A stretch of 5,071 bases of DNA from an uncultured Clostridia bacterium (lineage in GTDB: Bacteria; Bacillota; Clostridia; TANB77; CAG-508): NCBI GenBank assembly GCA_944388645.1, contig CALXJO010000080.1:1-5071 (forward strand). Direction: 5' to 3'. Below, in pieces: positions 4,248 to 5,071 of this stretch. The notes under the pieces are model-generated. The model worked only from the letters and a program-made list of their open reading frames with translations, was not told the DNA's origin and ran no database searches. The position numbers and the translations under genes were made by a program. Every line of letters starts with the position of its first letter. Position 1 is the first letter of the stretch.

Positions 4248-5071
4248 TTATTTAAAAGTAGAACTAGAACCAGATGAAGGATTTTTTAAGTCTAATTGCC
4301 AATGATTACTATTAATCCAAGCATTTTTTGTAAAATCGCTTTGTAAATCATACAAATTATATATTTTACCCATATTTCTAAGAAATGATATAGAGGTAAT
4401 ATTTTTAGCAGTAACAATATTTGTTTTTACATCTTTAAAATAAACTGTCTTTATATTCTTATCAAAAAGAACATGATCATTTGGAGCTTCTATAGTATTT
4501 GAAGATGTAACATATAAATAATTATTTGGAATATCAACGTGCCTTGATTCATTATAATATTTAGGTCTACGTCCAAGTTCTACAGAATATTCACAATTAG
4601 CATCATTTACATGTAAATACCAACTATTGGCAAAATCATCTATCTCTATTTCAAAAGAATAATGCATAGTATTATTATGAATTACAAGTACAGGCTTAGT
4701 GTTATTAAAGAAATCTTCGCCATACTGTTCTACAAAACGATTTCTATCATCATCTGAAATATCCCAATAAATGAATAAAGTTGTAGGAGTTTGAGCAAGA
4801 ACTTTTACAACAGTTTGATTATATCTGTAAGGCAAATCATAATATTCTAAAATTTCAATTTTTTTAGTTAAATCAGTTGACGCTGTGATTTCTTCTGGAA
4901 GTATTTCTTTAGTAGTTTTTCTTGCTTTTGTAGTTTTAGCTGTAGTGGTTTTCTTTGTTTTTGTAGAAGCTGTTTTTTTAGTGGTTTTACTCTTTTTGGT
5001 TGTAGCTGCCTTTTTAGTAGTAGAAGTCTTTTTAGCTGTACTAGTTTTTGTAGTTGTCTTTTTTGTAGTTG
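4248..5071 (-). CDS. DUF4912 domain protein with Lys/Thr-rich N-terminal region (5' end outside window)
   Basis: 273 residues are visible and the frame stays open to the window edge. A TTG at 4833-4835 can be read as a start, but it lies inside a continuous frame without a ribosome binding site, so the true start is beyond base 5071. The visible part begins with 54 residues that are almost only Thr (24) and Lys (19), then a short acidic linker. The DUF4912 domain begins near visible residue 75. Family hallmarks are TTLFIYWDISDDDRNRF, PVLVIHNNT, FEIEIDDFANSWYLHV and CEYSVELGRR, which suggest a compact beta-sandwich. The activity of DUF4912 is not established. Its placement directly before a GH57 branching enzyme, a recurrent pairing, suggests a role in alpha-glucan metabolism, for instance as a binding or scaffold protein. 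The basic region resembles histone-H1-like tails and could bind polyanions. No signal peptide can be assessed. Confidence 0.85.
   Translation of the reverse strand, partial: TTKKTTTKTSTAKKTSTTKKAATTKKSKTTKKTASTKTKKTTTAKTTKARKTTKEILPEEITASTDLTKKIEILEYYDLPYRYNQTVVKVLAQTPTTLFIYWDISDDDRNRFVEQYGEDFFNNTKPVLVIHNNTMHYSFEIEIDDFANSWYLHVNDANCEYSVELGRRPKYYNESRHVDIPNNYLYVTSSNTIEAPNDHVLFDKNIKTVYFKDVKTNIVTAKNITSISFLRNMGKIYNLYDLQSDFTKNAWINSNHWQLDLKNPSSGSSSTFK
4908..5071 (-). repeat. Low-complexity Thr/Lys-coding tract
   Basis: The - strand encodes 54 consecutive residues of which 43 are Thr or Lys, with a few Ala and Ser and one Arg. They are arranged in loose TTKK-like units rather than an exact tandem. 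Codon use alternates between ACT/ACA/ACC and AAA/AAG, which argues for selection on composition rather than recent DNA slippage. The tract reaches the window edge, so its full length is unknown. Confidence 0.85.

Overview
The window is strongly AT-rich and carries AGGAGG-type ribosome binding sites, hairpin terminators and a YtxC-family sporulation gene. This points to a low-GC, Gram-positive, spore-forming lineage, most likely Clostridia. The genus cannot be read from the sequence. There are five real genes plus the tail of a sixth. No tRNA, rRNA, CRISPR array, transposase or phage gene is visible.

Left part (1-1350, + strand): the last 24 residues of a Lys/Glu-rich protein; a structured leader (65-155); a four-helix membrane protein resembling a reduced SecF (173-817) with a good intrinsic terminator; a hairpin-linker-hairpin element (880-981); and a small single-domain rhodanese (1002-1313). 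A terminator at 1319-1350 is shared with the convergent gene that follows.

Right part (1351-5071, - strand, read right to left): a DUF4912 protein with a long Lys/Thr-rich N-terminal region, open at the window edge (4248-5071); then a GH57 1,4-alpha-glucan branching enzyme (2475-4070); then YtxC (1351-2220). The DUF4912/GH57 pair suggests an alpha-glucan (glycogen-like) storage function. YtxC is probably a separate unit, because a 169-bp inverted repeat separates it from the GH57 gene.

The most unusual content is between the genes. The gaps at 880-981 and 4094-4197 hold the same two-hairpin architecture joined by a near-identical linker (AGATArTTATG). The stems keep their pairing although much of their sequence differs. 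The two copies lie in opposite orientations relative to the gene downstream, which suggests a dispersed structured repeat rather than an ordinary cis-riboswitch. The leader at 65-155 has a looser version of the same layout, and the gap at 2312-2480 holds a separate MITE-like inverted repeat.
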